A DNA stretch of 64,000 nt, taken from Nostoc sp. UHCC 0870. GTDB lineage: Bacteria; Cyanobacteriota; Cyanobacteriia; Cyanobacteriales; Nostocaceae. Below are positions 13,798-22,539 of this stretch, in pieces (within the stretch, counting starts at the first letter, position 1; each line of letters starts with the position of its first letter). The notes under the pieces were generated by a model, which had not been told where the DNA came from, did no database searches, and saw only the letters and a list, made by a program, of their open reading frames with translations. The position numbers were made by a program, and so were the translations under genes. The DNA is taken from NCBI RefSeq assembly GCF_022063185.1, contig NZ_CP091913.1:3101501-3165500 (forward strand), written 5' to 3'.

Positions 13798-14396
13798 AAA
13801 TAGTTTGCTACAGATGGGTCAATCTCGAATCTGATCGACAGAACTAACTGAGTTACTCTTCCTCCCAAGTTTTAACTAGGATCACATCGTGTAAAAAACT
13901 TAAAGCAATCTCATTCAACTGAATATTTGACAGTTAAAACTGTGCCATATACATATGCTTCTGGCAGTCAGTAACTTTCAAGTAAATAGCTAGATGAATG
14001 AAGCTATTACGTTGTATGCTATCTAGTCTGACTATCTTGTCTTGGCTATGCTCAAAGGATGTTTGCAGTCAGTCATGATATTGACAGCTAAATAACCAGC
14101 CAGATACAACGTCCCTAGGTGAAAACTAGGATTATGAAATTGATAAAATATTCAGCTAATGACACTCTCATAGTCACCGTTTACTAGCTATTAAGACCAG
14201 TTTCGGCGACTCTAGTACAACAATGAATAAAACGGGTAATTCATTATTGCTATTTATTCTCGATAATTGGAATCACACTCCAAATAATAACACATCCGTA
14301 ATTAATCGGATATATGAATTATAAAATTTCTGTAAAGTCTATTTAACTCAATATATTTTCGTAGAGATAAATAGTTTGTGCAAATTTTGCACGAAT
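13798..14396. promoter_or_regulatory. AT-rich leader region of the giant RTX gene
   Basis: These 600 bases lie upstream of the giant RTX gene and contain no credible open reading frame. The region is AT-rich and ends at the G-rich repeat at 14397. It must hold the RTX promoter unless the gene is cotranscribed with the serine hydrolase. No specific operator could be identified by eye. Confidence 0.4.
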
Positions 14397-14435
14397 GGGG
14401 ACTGGGGACTGGGGACTGGGGACTGGGGACTGGGG
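14397..14435 (+). repeat. GGGGACT heptamer array (STRR type)
   Basis: Six GGGG tracts are separated by five ACT spacers. This is a Nostoc-type short tandemly repeated repetitive sequence; the same heptamer makes the array at 19844-19909. Four or more adjacent G4 tracts give strong G-quadruplex potential on the plus strand. Confidence 0.92.
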
Positions 14436-14460
14436 AAAGAAAGGGCGAATTTACTTCCCC

Positions 14461-14684
14461 TACACCCCTACACCCCTACACCCCTACACCCCTACACCCC
14501 TACACCCCTACACCCCTACACCCCTACACCCCTACACCCCTACACCCCTACACCCCTACACCCCTACACCCCTACACCCCTACACCCCTACACCCCTACA
14601 CCCCTACACCCCTACACCCCTACACCCCTACACCCCTACACCCTTACACCCTTACACCCCTACACCCCTACACCCTTACACCCC
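14461..14684. repeat. 28-copy TACACCCC octamer array
   Basis: The array is 224 bp, exactly 28 units of TACACCCC, with a few TACACCCT variants near its right end. It has no stop codon in any plus-strand frame. On the minus strand it reads (GGGGTGTA)n, a telomere-like G-rich repeat. The serine hydrolase stop codon lies inside it. Short versions occur in frame inside both PKS genes (39887-39922 and 47308-47344). Confidence 0.95.
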
Positions 14685-15920
14685 TGGTCTTGCTCTAACT
14701 GTCAGCATACCGACTGTTATTAACAGCACACTAAGGATCATTCCTGGTTCGGGGACTGGTGCGGGGGGTTCATAGCGTCTGAGGGTGGTGAGTGTTGCAC
14801 CGGCTAAGTTACGACTGGAACGGGCGTTAATTAATTCGATATATGTGATGTTTTCCAATGGTGAATACCACATATTGGAGCGATAACCTAAGGTTTGTCC
14901 GCGATCGATGTACCAAAAGCGATTGGGGGATTCAAGCGTGCCGATGCCTAAACCATAGGTAGTATAGTTTGGGGAGGTGATGGGGCTGATGGTGGTGAGC
15001 ATTTGTTGGAGGGTGTCGGGTTCTAGTAACTCTCCGCCGATGAGGGACTGAATGAAGGTGGCTAAGTCGCTAGTGTTGGAAACCATTGCGCCGCTAGCCC
15101 AAGTCCAAGATAGATTAGTGACAGAAATATCATTGAGTGTGCCATCTTGGTCGAAGTCCCAATAACCTCTGACGTAACCGCCGGGGATAGCTTCTTCTTC
15201 GGCAAAGAAGGTGTTGGTGAGGGCTAAGGGTTCAAGAATGCGATCGCGGATTTCTTCAGCAATACTATTATTTGTCGCTGCTTCTACGACCATACCTAAC
15301 AGTAAATAATTGGTGTTGGAATACTGCCAAGACTCTCCCGGTTGAAAACTTGCTCCTAAACCATCGATGAAGCTGACTAATTCTTCTGGTTGCCAAGAAT
15401 TGAAAAATACCCCTGGATTTACGGCAGCCCATCTAAACAACACATCTGTATAATCAGCAACACCACTTGTATGGTTCAAGAGGTTGCGTAGTGTAATCTG
15501 ATTGGCGTTGGGAATCCAATCAGTGACAGATGTTGGTAGTCTGTCTGTTAGCTTATCGTCTAAATTCAGGATGTCTTCTTCTACTAGCTGTAATGTAGTC
15601 GTGGCGACAAATGTTTTCGTAATACTACCAATTTGGAAGCGATCGCTCGGTTGTAATGCTCTACCTGTGGCTAGGTCTGCTACTCCACTAGCCCCAAACC
15701 AATTTCCTTGCGGGCTGATAATTGCTACAGACGCGCCTGGGATGTCTCCCCGTGCTTGATCTAAGGCTGTTTGTAGCTGTTGTCCTAAGTCTCTATTAAC
15801 AGTATTTCTGAAGCTAATGGACTGGCTTGAGTTAGTTGTTAAGGTTGCAGCTTGGGCGATCGCTGGAGTACATAACAGGGCTGAAGTCAGAATTGTTGTA
15901 CGAAAAAATTTTGAGAGCAT
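14676..15920 (-). CDS. beta-lactamase-family serine hydrolase with PEP-CTERM tail
   Basis: The product is 414 residues if started at the ATG at 15920 (MLSKFFRTTILTSALL), which gives a clean signal peptide ending near AIAQA. An in-frame upstream start at 15953 only adds a repeat-like hydrophobic stretch. The class C beta-lactamase/DD-peptidase fold is indicated by the SxxK motif in GSITKTF, the YxN motif in QYSNTNY, and GQTLGYRSN in the place of the KTG-like motif. Such proteins hydrolyse D-amino peptides or esters; the substrate is unknown. The C terminus, VPEPGMILSVLLITVGML followed by RARPGV, is a PEP-CTERM sorting signal: PEP, a transmembrane segment and a short basic end. The final GV and the TAA stop are read from the octamer repeat array. 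Confidence 0.85.
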   Translation of the reverse strand: MLSKFFRTTILTSALLCTPAIAQAATLTTNSSQSISFRNTVNRDLGQQLQTALDQARGDIPGASVAIISPQGNWFGASGVADLATGRALQPSDRFQIGSITKTFVATTTLQLVEEDILNLDDKLTDRLPTSVTDWIPNANQITLRNLLNHTSGVADYTDVLFRWAAVNPGVFFNSWQPEELVSFIDGLGASFQPGESWQYSNTNYLLLGMVVEAATNNSIAEEIRDRILEPLALTNTFFAEEEAIPGGYVRGYWDFDQDGTLNDISVTNLSWTWASGAMVSNTSDLATFIQSLIGGELLEPDTLQQMLTTISPITSPNYTTYGLGIGTLESPNRFWYIDRGQTLGYRSNMWYSPLENITYIELINARSSRNLAGATLTTLRRYEPPAPVPEPGMILSVLLITVGMLTVRARPGV

Positions 15921-16088
15921 ATAAAAAAGGTAAAAGTAAAAAGGCAAAAGCAATCAAGAAAAGGACAGTAGTCCGATTTTCTTGATATCTGATATCTTGC
16001 ATCTACCTGATGTGACACCTGGGAATGAATCAATTCAAAATTCAAAATCAGGTTATTTCTTGGTGGGATAAAAAGCTGGTGCAAGATA

Positions 16089-16847
16089 TCAGATATACAA
16101 AGTTATGTGTTGTGACAGTAAATCTAATAACTGTCGGCGATGTTCATGAATAAAGAAATGATTTCCTGGTAGCATTTTTAAAGAAAAATTACCAGTTGTA
16201 TGTTCTTGCCATGCTGCTAGTTCTGTTTGATTCACTTCCGTATCTGCAAGCCCTCCAAAGGCTGTAATTCCACAGGATAACGGTGCAGCTTTTGGATAAA
16301 CATAAGTTTCTAAAACAGCGAAGTCTGCCCTTAAGGTTGGTGACATTAATTCAATTAATTCGCTATTTTCTAATACTACTGTTGGTGTGCCATTAAATCG
16401 CCGTAACTCCTGGATAAAATCTGATGGTGGTAAATTATGAATTGGTGGTTTTGTATCGGTAATATGGGGCGCACTTGCACCAGAAACAAATAAATGTACT
16501 GGTGTTAAACCATAAAGTTTTCTTAAATAACGCGCCAATTCAAAACATATTAAACCACCCATACTATGACCAAAGAAAGCAAAGGGCTGATTTAAGGTTG
16601 GTAAAATTTCTTGGCTGAGTGTATTTATTAAAGGTTGAAGACGATTAAAAGGTGGCTCTGATAACCTATTTTCTCTTCCTGGTAATTGGACTGCACAAAC
16701 TTCCATTTTGGGGTTTAATTCTTTGTACCATTGCCGAAAAATTCCTGCTCCACCTCCTGCATAGGGGAAGCAAAATAAACGTAGTTTGGCTTGGGGATTT
16801 GGTTGAGGAAAAATGAGCCAAGGATTGTTAATTTTGGTATGCTTCAC
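16089..16847 (-). CDS. type II thioesterase (GrsT-like alpha/beta hydrolase)
   Basis: The 252-residue product is a typical stand-alone thioesterase of NRPS/PKS clusters. It shows FCFPYAGGGAGIFRQW near the N terminus, QLPGRENRL, the nucleophile elbow GHSMGG with the catalytic Ser, and GNHFFIHEH carrying the catalytic His. Type II thioesterases release stalled or wrongly primed acyl groups from carrier proteins, and some release the final product. Neither PKS here has its own thioesterase domain, so this enzyme is a candidate for editing or release, though it lies 17 kb away on the other strand. The length is normal for the family. Confidence 0.9.
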   Translation of the reverse strand: MKHTKINNPWLIFPQPNPQAKLRLFCFPYAGGGAGIFRQWYKELNPKMEVCAVQLPGRENRLSEPPFNRLQPLINTLSQEILPTLNQPFAFFGHSMGGLICFELARYLRKLYGLTPVHLFVSGASAPHITDTKPPIHNLPPSDFIQELRRFNGTPTVVLENSELIELMSPTLRADFAVLETYVYPKAAPLSCGITAFGGLADTEVNQTELAAWQEHTTGNFSLKMLPGNHFFIHEHRRQLLDLLSQHITLYI

Positions 16848-16864
16848 GATGGATATGAGGCGAA

Positions 16865-16972
16865 GTAGGGTGTGTTACGGCAGTGTAAATATTTGAGGTT
16901 TGGAGAGAGGATAAACTAGACATAACGCACCATAATCATACGGTGCATTACACGTTGCTTTAGCGCACCCTA
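16865..16972. repeat. palindromic GTAGGGTG...GCGCACCCTA element
   Basis: This element of about 108 bp is bounded by GTAGGGTGTG and GCGCACCCTA, with an internal inverted repeat (AACGCACC / GGTGCATT). It belongs to the family seen inside the decarboxylase gene (arms GTAGGGTGCGTCA / TGACGCACCCTAC). It supplies the stop codon and the last few residues of the neighbouring hydroxylase gene. Confidence 0.7.
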
Positions 16973-17793
16973 AAACTGCGTTTGATTTTGATTAATTTAA
17001 ACCACTCGCGAAAAGGTAAAATAGACGCTTCCCACAGATGATTATATGTTTCTTTTGTTGTCAGTCCGGTAGCTGGAAACTCACCTGGTTGGGGATGACA
17101 ATAAGAGCCAAAAACTATGTCCCAAACTGGGAAGAATACGGCATAGTTTTTATTAATGTGTTGGGGTTGAAATGAGTGATGAATTCTGTGGTATTGTGGA
17201 CTAACAATTATTGGTGAGAAAATACCGAATCCTAAACGTAAATTCATGTGAATAAATTGCAGCCATAAAATTTCCATGAAGACTAGTAACCCAGCTTGTA
17301 TAGGTTCAATATTGAAGAATAAATTCATCGGCAGGAGTATAAAGAAGATTACTAACGGTTCTTCTAGCCAATGTACTCGTCTAGTGCTGGTGACATTTAA
17401 GGAAACTTCACTATGATGAAACTTATGTTGTCCCCATAAAAATGAATTTGTATGTTGTAATCTGTGAAACCAATAATAGAAAAAGTCAACAATTAAAAAG
17501 TAAAGAATTACTCCGATAACTGTTTCTATCCAGTTGCGAGGTGCGGGGAAATTTAGATAAGCTCCACCTAACCAACTACGTGTTAATTCTACTAGTGTAG
17601 CTAAACCCAGGGCATTTATTACAGATGCCAACAAAATATAGACAACATACCATTTTAAGTTAAAAATAATATGGCGAAATGGTTGATTTGGTTCTACTGG
17701 ACGCACTCTTTCTATTACAATAAACACGCCATACATTAGCATTCCCTTCAGCACATATTCCAAAAAGCTGAAGACAGCATCCATCCATTCCAT
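16960..17793 (-). CDS. sterol desaturase / fatty acid hydroxylase superfamily protein
   Basis: The 277-residue integral membrane protein carries the di-iron histidine clusters of the fatty acid hydroxylase superfamily: HRLQH, HKFHHSE and HRIHHSFQPQH, with further histidines between. Members hydroxylate or desaturate lipid substrates at the membrane. It could modify a lipid made by the FAAL-PKS line, or act independently on membrane lipids or carotenoids. The start at 17793 (MEWMDAVFSFLEYVLKG) leads directly into a first membrane segment. The last residues (about FRVR) and the TAA stop are encoded by the palindromic repeat at 16865-16972, suggesting that the original C terminus was replaced. 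Confidence 0.85.
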   Translation of the reverse strand: MEWMDAVFSFLEYVLKGMLMYGVFIVIERVRPVEPNQPFRHIIFNLKWYVVYILLASVINALGLATLVELTRSWLGGAYLNFPAPRNWIETVIGVILYFLIVDFFYYWFHRLQHTNSFLWGQHKFHHSEVSLNVTSTRRVHWLEEPLVIFFILLPMNLFFNIEPIQAGLLVFMEILWLQFIHMNLRLGFGIFSPIIVSPQYHRIHHSFQPQHINKNYAVFFPVWDIVFGSYCHPQPGEFPATGLTTKETYNHLWEASILPFREWFKLIKIKRSFRVR

Positions 17794-17919
17794 GATGAAT
17801 TAACCTATTTTTCGTGTAGAGAAAATGAATTTTATGTTTTTGCGGTAATTGTATTAATTTACCACAAGTCTGGCTCAATAGTTGCAAATTTATCTCAATT
17901 TATTTTCGGAAATAATACC

Positions 17920-18648
17920 ATGAATTGGAGTATTTTTTTGGCTGCACTCGGCAGTACAAGTATTGAATTTTTGGAAGTGGTGGCGATCGCCTATGCTATT
18001 GGTAGTTCTGGTTATGTCATAGAAGCTATTTGGGGTTCAATCGTCGGGTTAATAGCTGTCTTATTTGTAGCGATCGCTCTCGGCACTGGGTTACAATTCT
18101 TACCACTACAACCATTACAAATCTTGATTGGGGGGTTGTTGCTGTGGTTTGGTTGGGGATGGGGGAAGAAGTCTGTACGCAGGCTAGCAACGGGAAGGCG
18201 AGCCGGTTGGATTGATGATCGTGTATTAGAAAAAGAAGGTATTGTTTTAGAGCAGGAATCAACAGGATTTAGCAAACTCAATTTCTTGATTATGACCAAA
18301 AGCGTTGCGCTGGAAGCCTTGGAAATCTTTGTGATTGTCATCACGTTGGGTTTAGCAACGAGTGCATGGTATGAAGCGATCGCGGCTACAGGGTTAGCTT
18401 TGTTATTATCATTAGTATTGGTAGTTTTCTTACATCCATATTTGGTGAAATTGCCAGAAGTGTTAATCAAACTGGGTGCAGGAATTATGCTCAGTGCGAT
18501 GGGGACTTTCTGGTTAGGGGAAGGTATGGGGTTAGAATTCCCCTTTGATGAGTTTTCAATTTTGATTTTAATTACTTTATATAGTCTAACCGCCGGAATT
18601 TCTGTTTATTGGCTTAAAAATCAACCTGTAACAAGTTTAGATAATTAG
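17920..18648 (+). CDS. multi-pass membrane protein, COG4280-like
   Basis: The 242-residue product has about six predicted membrane segments. The first contains SIEFLEVVAIAYAIG, and an equivalent segment later reads KSVALEALEIFVIVITLGLA, so the protein has two internal halves that each carry an acidic E-x-x-E type motif in a membrane helix. This resembles the COG4280/TMEM165-GDT1-like arrangement of cation transporters, but function is unproven. A basic loop (about residues 85-110) and the end region (LKNQPVTS) are soluble. It diverges from the hydroxylase gene across 126 bases. Confidence 0.65.
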   Translation: MNWSIFLAALGSTSIEFLEVVAIAYAIGSSGYVIEAIWGSIVGLIAVLFVAIALGTGLQFLPLQPLQILIGGLLLWFGWGWGKKSVRRLATGRRAGWIDDRVLEKEGIVLEQESTGFSKLNFLIMTKSVALEALEIFVIVITLGLATSAWYEAIAATGLALLLSLVLVVFLHPYLVKLPEVLIKLGAGIMLSAMGTFWLGEGMGLEFPFDEFSILILITLYSLTAGISVYWLKNQPVTSLDN

Positions 18649-18683
18649 TTACTTTTCCCACAGTCGTTACACCCAACCCCCAA

Positions 18684-18707
18684 CCCCTCCCCGTGAACGG
18701 GGAGGGG
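18684..18707. repeat. perfect CCCCTCCCCGT hairpin
   Basis: Perfect 11-bp arms (CCCCTCCCCGT / ACGGGGAGGGG) flank a 2-bp loop. It lies between the COG4280-like gene and the sucrase/ferredoxin-like gene, and could act as a transcription terminator, although no T-run follows. Related palindromes occur inside PKS1 (40810-40840) and PKS2 (50298-50334). Confidence 0.8.
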
Positions 18708-18772
18708 AGAAAAAGCGTAGGTGCGGTGGGGTGCTTCGGGTTTTATCAGCAATCAAACGGACATGATCTAAC

Positions 18773-19837
18773 ATGAGAGACTTAAATAATGATTGTCGTT
18801 ACTGTTCCGTAGTTTCTAAAGCGAACCGTGAAAACCCCATTGGGACAGCAGGTACAGTAGATGAATGGTTGCTGGTGGAAGTCCCCCAACCTTGGAAAAC
18901 CCATCTTTGGGAAGAAAAACCCGAATTTAAAGCACTGCTGCAAGTTGTTGAGAGGTTAGCATCCCAGCCTATACGATACTTTAAAACTAGACTACTAGCG
19001 ATCGCTCCTGATAAAACCCACACTAACCCAGAACTCGTCCGCGTCTTTCACTACAAGCGTCCCGCCAAGATATTTGCTCAATACACCAAACGAGAATATT
19101 TACTTCCCCTGACTCAAGTTGCACCTCTTGCAAAAGCTTTATTATTCAAATCCCGTCAACTCATCCGCTTTCAGCAGTACCAGCAACCCACAGAACACAT
19201 TCGAGAAATTCTTATCTGTACCCATGCGAACTATGACCGAGCCTGTGGACGTTTTGGTTATCCTCTTTACCAACAGCTACGCAAGCAATATGCTACAGAA
19301 AATTTGCGCGTGTGGCAAACTAACCATTTTGGCGGACATCAATTTGCACCAACATTAATTGATTTTCCCAATGGACAAATTTGGGGACATTTGGAGATTG
19401 ATGTTTTAGATTGTTTAATTTATCGCCAGGGTGATGTTTCTCAATTACGTCCTTTCTATCGCGGTTGGACAGGGTTGAGTAAATTTGAACAAATAGCAGA
19501 ACGGGAAATTTGGATGCAGGTGGGTTGGGACTGGTTGAACTATGAGAAAACTGGACGCATCCTAGTACAAGAGGAAGGGGGGATGAAAAGAAAGCTTCTG
19601 AAAAGCATCTTTAAGCGTCTTCCCTGTCCCAAATTCAACCTTTTAGTGGAACGCTGGAACGAGCAAGCAACCTGGGTGAAATTGGAAATTAGCTATACCA
19701 GTAAAGATGGTAACAATTGGGGTACATACTCAGCCATCGTCAAACAAACCGGAACAGTCACCACAAAACTCAAATCCGGTGATGATGCACCCTTGGCGAG
19801 TGTGAATCAGTATAGTGTTGAAGAGTTGAGAAACTAA
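18773..19837 (+). CDS. sucrase/ferredoxin-like family protein
   Basis: The 354-residue product matches the Suc_Fer-like family (thioredoxin-fold ferredoxin relatives). Visible features are the N-terminal DCRYCSVVSKANRENPIGTA segment, DEWLLVEVPQPW, the core ILICTHANYDRACGRFGYPL, and HFGGHQFAPTLIDFPNGQIWG with the conserved HxxGHxFAP motif. The paired Cys and His residues could bind an iron-sulfur cluster. Plant and yeast relatives are poorly characterised, so no reaction is assigned. The C-terminal third is a separate extension of about 100 residues. The start at 18773 (MRDLNNDCRYCS) is the first ATG of the conserved region. Confidence 0.82.
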   Translation: MRDLNNDCRYCSVVSKANRENPIGTAGTVDEWLLVEVPQPWKTHLWEEKPEFKALLQVVERLASQPIRYFKTRLLAIAPDKTHTNPELVRVFHYKRPAKIFAQYTKREYLLPLTQVAPLAKALLFKSRQLIRFQQYQQPTEHIREILICTHANYDRACGRFGYPLYQQLRKQYATENLRVWQTNHFGGHQFAPTLIDFPNGQIWGHLEIDVLDCLIYRQGDVSQLRPFYRGWTGLSKFEQIAEREIWMQVGWDWLNYEKTGRILVQEEGGMKRKLLKSIFKRLPCPKFNLLVERWNEQATWVKLEISYTSKDGNNWGTYSAIVKQTGTVTTKLKSGDDAPLASVNQYSVEELRN

Positions 19838-19843
19838 AGTATT

Positions 19844-19909
19844 GGGGACTGGGGACTGGGGACTGGGGACTGGGGACTGGGGACTGGGGATTGGGGATTG
19901 GGGACTGGG
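19844..19909 (+). repeat. GGGGACT heptamer array
   Basis: About nine heptamers, two of them variant (GGGGATT), lie just after the sucrase/ferredoxin-like stop codon. This is the same repeat as at 14397-14435 and is G-quadruplex prone. Confidence 0.92.
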
Positions 19910-19999
19910 AAAAAGAATGTGTGATAAACGATGTCTCCGTAATCACGAATTACGTAGCTTGCTTTACTGCGTAACGCTCCGCGAACTCGCTTTGCTAGT

Positions 20000-20045
20000 A
20001 TTACGAATTACGAATTACGAATTACGAATTACGAATTACGAATTA
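20000..20045. repeat. ATTACGA heptamer array
   Basis: Six tandem ATTACGA units end in ATTAA. The TTA at 20043-20045 is the stop codon (TAA) of the minus-strand DUF3102 gene, so the array abuts that gene's 3' end. The preceding 19928-19999 segment contains further repeat fragments (ctccgcgaactcgctttgct). Confidence 0.9.
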
Positions 20046-21023
20046 AATGTGTTCCACACTCAACCCTGAAGCAATGACGGCTTGCTGACACAATTCTAAA
20101 GACGGATCACCGGCTATTACCCGTCGCTGCAAACGATGAGCGATCGCAATCATATCTGCTTGTGGCAACCAGGGAAATACTACCAAGTCCCCTGGGTGAG
20201 AAAACATGGTAATTAGTTGCTCTAAAGTATTTGTTTGCAAATCAGATGCTTGGAGAACAATTACTGTTTTTGCTTCCTCAATTAGCCACTCATGATCCCA
20301 ATCATCTTCTGTCACACCCACTGCTAAAGCGATGGGAGGGATGTTAGTAAAAAACTCTGGTGAGGCTGTGTCACCATGAAATATCAAATGCTGTTTACCT
20401 AAACGTAACCATTGGCGATTTGTTGAGGGAGTTGTTTCTGGTATCTGTGGCGCAGCGATCGGCACTTCAACTATAGAGTTATTAACATCATCAGAATTGC
20501 TTTTATCTATAGATTTAGGTATGATAGCGATGACTTCTGATGTGGTAGTTACAGGTAATTCTGGTTGTTCTGGAAGTTTTTCTTGTTGATGTTTAATAGT
20601 TTGGACTAATTCTTTATGGGTGATGCGTTTACCTGCTTTAGCTTCTTCTATGTACTGTTCCCGCAGATTCTGAGGTGTCGAAGGTGCAGCCAGGAGATAA
20701 AGAGCCGAGGTAGCAATGTCAATTTGTGCAAGATTTGCACGATTCCCAAAGGTTTCGTAGACATTAATGAAATTATAAGCCGTACGGCGACTCCAACCAA
20801 ATTCAGCTTTCAACCAGGTATCAAACTGGCCATGCTTAAGTTGAGCGCGTACTTCTGCCAAACTTTGTCCAATCTCCCAAATATCTTGGGCTGTCCGGCG
20901 TAACTGTTCTCTAATTTCGCTGGTGCGTTGCTCAACTAGCGATCGCTGCTCTGGAGTGAGAATGCCATAATCAAAACTAGTCAAAATATTCTCTTTCGGA
21001 TGCTGACGCTTTGAGTTAATCAT
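20043..21023 (-). CDS. DUF3102 protein with degenerate DNA-methylase-like C-terminal region
   Basis: The product is 326 residues. Residues about 30-150 match DUF3102: QRTSEIREQLRRTAQDIWEIG, LKHGQFDTWLKAEFGWSRRTAYNFINVYE and IDIATSALYLLAAPSTPQ, a helical, probably DNA-binding module. Residues about 155-205 are a low-complexity linker. The rest starts WLRLGKQHLIFHGDTASPEFF, which resembles the entry segment of ParB-associated adenine DNA methylases (W-x-LG-x-H-x-L-x-x-GD), and ends AGDPSLELCQQAVIASG, like the SAM-binding end of such enzymes. The catalytic DPPY-type motif is missing: ALAVGVTEDDWDHEW stands in that position. It is therefore probably not an active methylase. It stands alone on the minus strand, and no role can be assigned. 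Confidence 0.65.
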   Translation of the reverse strand: MINSKRQHPKENILTSFDYGILTPEQRSLVEQRTSEIREQLRRTAQDIWEIGQSLAEVRAQLKHGQFDTWLKAEFGWSRRTAYNFINVYETFGNRANLAQIDIATSALYLLAAPSTPQNLREQYIEEAKAGKRITHKELVQTIKHQQEKLPEQPELPVTTTSEVIAIIPKSIDKSNSDDVNNSIVEVPIAAPQIPETTPSTNRQWLRLGKQHLIFHGDTASPEFFTNIPPIALAVGVTEDDWDHEWLIEEAKTVIVLQASDLQTNTLEQLITMFSHPGDLVVFPWLPQADMIAIAHRLQRRVIAGDPSLELCQQAVIASGLSVEHI

Positions 21024-21785
21024 AGTTATGGGTTTCTAAATCCATTGAGCAAAGAATTCAGCTACCTTGGATCGCTGATAGGACAAAAAATGACGATGTT
21101 ATTTGACTCAGTTGTAGGTATAATCCCTATTTAGTAGACACACTATATTTAATCTTAGTGGAAAATGGGCAATTAATGGAACTGAGACGGGCAAATACTT
21201 CACCTTTAACCCACGTTGGGGGTTAAATTTTCCGTTACAAAACGTAATAGTAAATCGTTTTAACCGGGTAATGCCTACCACTCATTAACTTCCAGGTAGC
21301 TAGTACAGCACGGCGTAAATAAACATACCTTCAAAATCTCTGCAAACCTTATGCTGTATTCATTTTGAATTTTGAATTTTGAATTTTGAATTCCGCCTTG
21401 CGGTACTAGAGCCATTCTAACCGCAATAAAATTAAAGTCACATACGAAATATTACGGATTTTTTTGACATATCTGATGAATTTTTTGCAAAATCTTGCTA
21501 TCAGAATTGTGAGTCAATGTCTTGATATTGCTGTTATTTGAGGTAATAAAAAAAGGACTTGACAAAGTATGCCATTTATTGATTTATTGAGAATAATTCT
21601 TAAAAATTTTAAGTAGTTAGTAAAAGTGATGATGTGGATTTTACGGTATGGGGGCGGATCTATTTTGCTGATTGTTTCTAATCTAGACGCAGGCTTGATT
21701 TTCCATCTTTAATCGCTGAGTTAAAAGGCACTGAATACGTGCAGAAACAACATTTTCAACTATCTATAGCCATGCGAGCTAATTT
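21024..21785. promoter_or_regulatory. 762-bp divergent intergenic region
   Basis: This region separates the minus-strand DUF3102 gene from the plus-strand VOC gene, so it should hold both promoters. It contains a hairpin with arms TTTAACCC / GGGTTAAA at 21205-21227, a TTTTGAA tandem repeat at 21363-21392, and an AGAATAATTCT palindrome near 21588. No credible coding sequence was found. Confidence 0.4.
21363..21392. repeat. TTTTGAA heptamer array
   Basis: About four TTTTGAA units form a Nostoc STRR. The same heptamer occurs at 56634-56662 and within the compound repeats at 30104-30193 and 53412-53474. Confidence 0.85.
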
Positions 21786-22526
21786 ATGAAAACTTCATTG
21801 CTACCGTCGGTAAATAGTTCCTTGTTAGAAGTTGACCATATTTTTATCTGTGTTGAGACAGCACCAGACCTAGAATTCTTTGCTAAACAGGGAATAACAG
21901 TTGCTAAAACTCCTGTCAAACAACCGGATAGAGGTACAGCCTCGCATATTATTTTTTTTGATAATTTTTATCTAGAACTTATCTGGGTTGAAGATGAAGT
22001 AGCTGCGGAAATTTATGCCGTCCGCACAGGTATAGATTTTTTAGCGCGATGCTTACGACAGAATAAACCCAAGCACTTTTATGATCCGAAAATTTCTCCC
22101 TTTGGGATTGCTCTACGTCAACAATCTCAGACAAAACGTTCCCTCGACGAGTATGAATTTAGCTATTCACCACCGGGACGATCAGAATTATTATTAAGTT
22201 TTTCCAGTGAAAATTTAGTAACTCCAACAGAACCTCTATGTTTTGTCATTCCTGATGCGATCGCTTTACCCAGACTCAAAAGAAACTTTCCTAACTTGCA
22301 ACATCAGTGGATGTCTCATGCTTTGGGGTTGAAAAAGATGACAGGGATTGAGATTAGTGCTGCTTGTGGGAATACTTTAACTCAACCTCTAGCACTGTTA
22401 TCCCAAGATGGAGTAGTACAAATTGACTCTGGTTGTCCATCTATCCAGATGACATTTGATAATCGGGTGCAAAGAGGTGTGATAGATGCGCGAAAAATAG
22501 ATATTCCTCTAGTGTTAAAGTTTTAG
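21786..22526 (+). CDS. VOC/glyoxalase-like domain protein
   Basis: The 246-residue product begins LLEVDHIFICVETAPDLEFF after a short N-terminal leader, and continues with RGTASHIIFFDNFYLELIWVED. This is the first beta-alpha-beta-beta-beta unit of a glyoxalase_3/VOC fold, with its metal-ligand-type His and Glu. The second half is more divergent. VOC proteins range from isomerases to resistance-type binding proteins, so no substrate is assigned. It ends only 13 bases before the ABC transporter gene and is likely cotranscribed with it, which would fit a paired modification/export or resistance role (inference). Confidence 0.7.
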   Translation: MKTSLLPSVNSSLLEVDHIFICVETAPDLEFFAKQGITVAKTPVKQPDRGTASHIIFFDNFYLELIWVEDEVAAEIYAVRTGIDFLARCLRQNKPKHFYDPKISPFGIALRQQSQTKRSLDEYEFSYSPPGRSELLLSFSSENLVTPTEPLCFVIPDAIALPRLKRNFPNLQHQWMSHALGLKKMTGIEISAACGNTLTQPLALLSQDGVVQIDSGCPSIQMTFDNRVQRGVIDARKIDIPLVLKF

Positions 22527-22539
22527 GTACAAAAATCTC

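Noticed and set aside
14376..14775. Three overlapping ORFs of 106-126 codons over the octamer array
   Set aside because: They exist only because the octamer has no stop codons in any of the three plus-strand frames; the translation is PYTPTPLH repeated.
21580..21610. Possible Fur-type operator around the AGAATAATTCT palindrome
   Set aside because: It is too short and AT-rich to separate from background, and it is upstream of a VOC gene without an iron link.
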